Part shown: positions 6,525 to 7,087 of the stretch, piece by piece
Position numbering within the stretch: the stretch's first letter is position 1
Layout: the number at the start of each line of letters is the position of its first letter
Source: Bacillota bacterium
GTDB taxonomy: Bacteria; Bacillota; Clostridia; Lachnospirales; Lachnospiraceae
Assembly: GCA_017861355.1 (NCBI GenBank)
Contig: JAGFXQ010000179.1
Location: 1-7,087 of the forward strand
Reading direction: 5' to 3'
DNA: 7,087 nt
Translations under genes and position numbers: made by a program
The notes under the pieces: generated by a model
What the model was told of the DNA's origin: nothing
Databases searched by the model: none
What the model saw: only the letters and a program-made list of their open reading frames with translations

Positions 6525-7087
6525 ATGGCATATATAAATCAAAGAGTTGCGTATGGTAATACGTTAGTGGAGTTAGGGAAAGAGGATCAAAGAATTGTTG
6601 TACTTGATGCTGATCTAGGCGGCTCAACCATGGGTAAATTATTCGAAACAGCATATCCGGAGAGACATTTTGAGATGGGTATCGCGGAAGCAAATATGAC
6701 CTCAGTAGCTGCAGGTCTGGCTCAGACAGGTAAAATACCGTTCACAAATTCCTTCGCTGTATTTGCAGGAGGCCGCGCCTATGATCAGATACGGCAGACA
6801 ATAGCCACCGGAAAATTAAATGTGAAAATCTGCGGTTCTTCTTCCGGCATGTCTGATTTTGGTGATGGTGCAACTCATCAGGCGGTGGAAGATATCGCAA
6901 TTATGCGAGCTATCCCAAATATGACGGTAATCTGTCCTGCAGATGCCAATGAGACATGGAAGGTAATGAGATTGCAGTTTTTGCCTGCGGTATTATGGTG
7001 GGTAAGGCTTTGGAAGCAGCGGTGGAATTAAAGCATAAGTATTCTGTTAAAGTAATCAATGTTAGTACGCTGAAACCAATGAATAAG
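6525..7087 (+). pseudogene. Transketolase C-terminal subunit, frame-broken by an internal deletion (continues past window)
   Basis: This is the second half of the split transketolase, carrying the pyrimidine-binding domain. GGGAGGT at 6511-6517 sets the ATG at 6525. Residues 1 to about 147 are normal: DADLGGS, the catalytic glutamate Glu55 in FEMGIAEANM, FAVFAGGRAYDQIR, His118 in GDGATHQAVED, and VICPADANET. The frame then runs into 20 unrelated residues (RLQFLPAVLWW and onward) and stops at 7029-7031. From 6959 another frame reads EGNEIAVFACGIMVGKAL and continues with INVSTLKPMNK to the window end. This is clearly the C-terminal domain of the same protein. About 40 residues between the parts are missing, including the strand with the GPVYxRL-type arginine. 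The deleted length must be one more than a multiple of three. As written, the product would be nonfunctional. A genuine deletion and an assembly error are both possible. Confidence 0.82.

Overview
The window looks like a piece of a xylan or xylo-oligosaccharide utilisation locus from a low-GC, Gram-positive anaerobe, most plausibly a Lachnospiraceae or Clostridium-type Firmicute. That placement is an inference. It rests on AT-rich DNA, strong GGAGG ribosome binding sites before most genes, a lipoprotein (lipobox LAAC) sugar-binding protein, a YesM-type sensor kinase, a CUT1 sugar importer without its own ATPase gene, and a transketolase split into two subunits. All recognisable genes are on the + strand.

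Layout: (1) positions 3-455 hold the C-terminal ATPase end of a YesM-like sensor histidine kinase, cut off by the window start. (2) A 226-bp gap (456-681) has no gene. Its last 65 bases carry mutually exclusive inverted repeats just ahead of the next ribosome binding site. (3) An importer follows: a lipoprotein solute-binding protein (682-2049) and two membrane permeases (2206-3099 and 3148-3996). A 97-bp palindromic, MITE-like element (2085-2181), ending in a run of T, sits between the binding protein and the first permease. (4) Next is a cytoplasmic GH43 beta-xylosidase (4061-5644) with its catalytic residues intact. (5) Last is a split transketolase: a complete N-terminal (thiamine diphosphate) subunit (5684-6508) and a C-terminal subunit (6525 to the window end) whose reading frame is broken near 6950-6970.

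How the genes fit together: the kinase probably senses sugar and drives expression. The binding protein and permeases import short xylo-oligosaccharides, powered by an ATPase encoded elsewhere. The GH43 enzyme splits them to xylose inside the cell. After isomerisation and phosphorylation, encoded elsewhere, transketolase carries xylulose 5-phosphate into the pentose phosphate pathway.

Three points deserve a second look. First, the transketolase C-terminal subunit carries an internal deletion with a frame change, consistent with recombination between short repeats or an assembly collapse. Second, the palindromic element inside the importer operon may set the ratio of binding protein to permease. 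Third, the leader before the binding-protein gene can fold in two competing ways. I see no wholly new kind of system. This is a recognisable carbohydrate-utilisation operon with some unusual local DNA structure.
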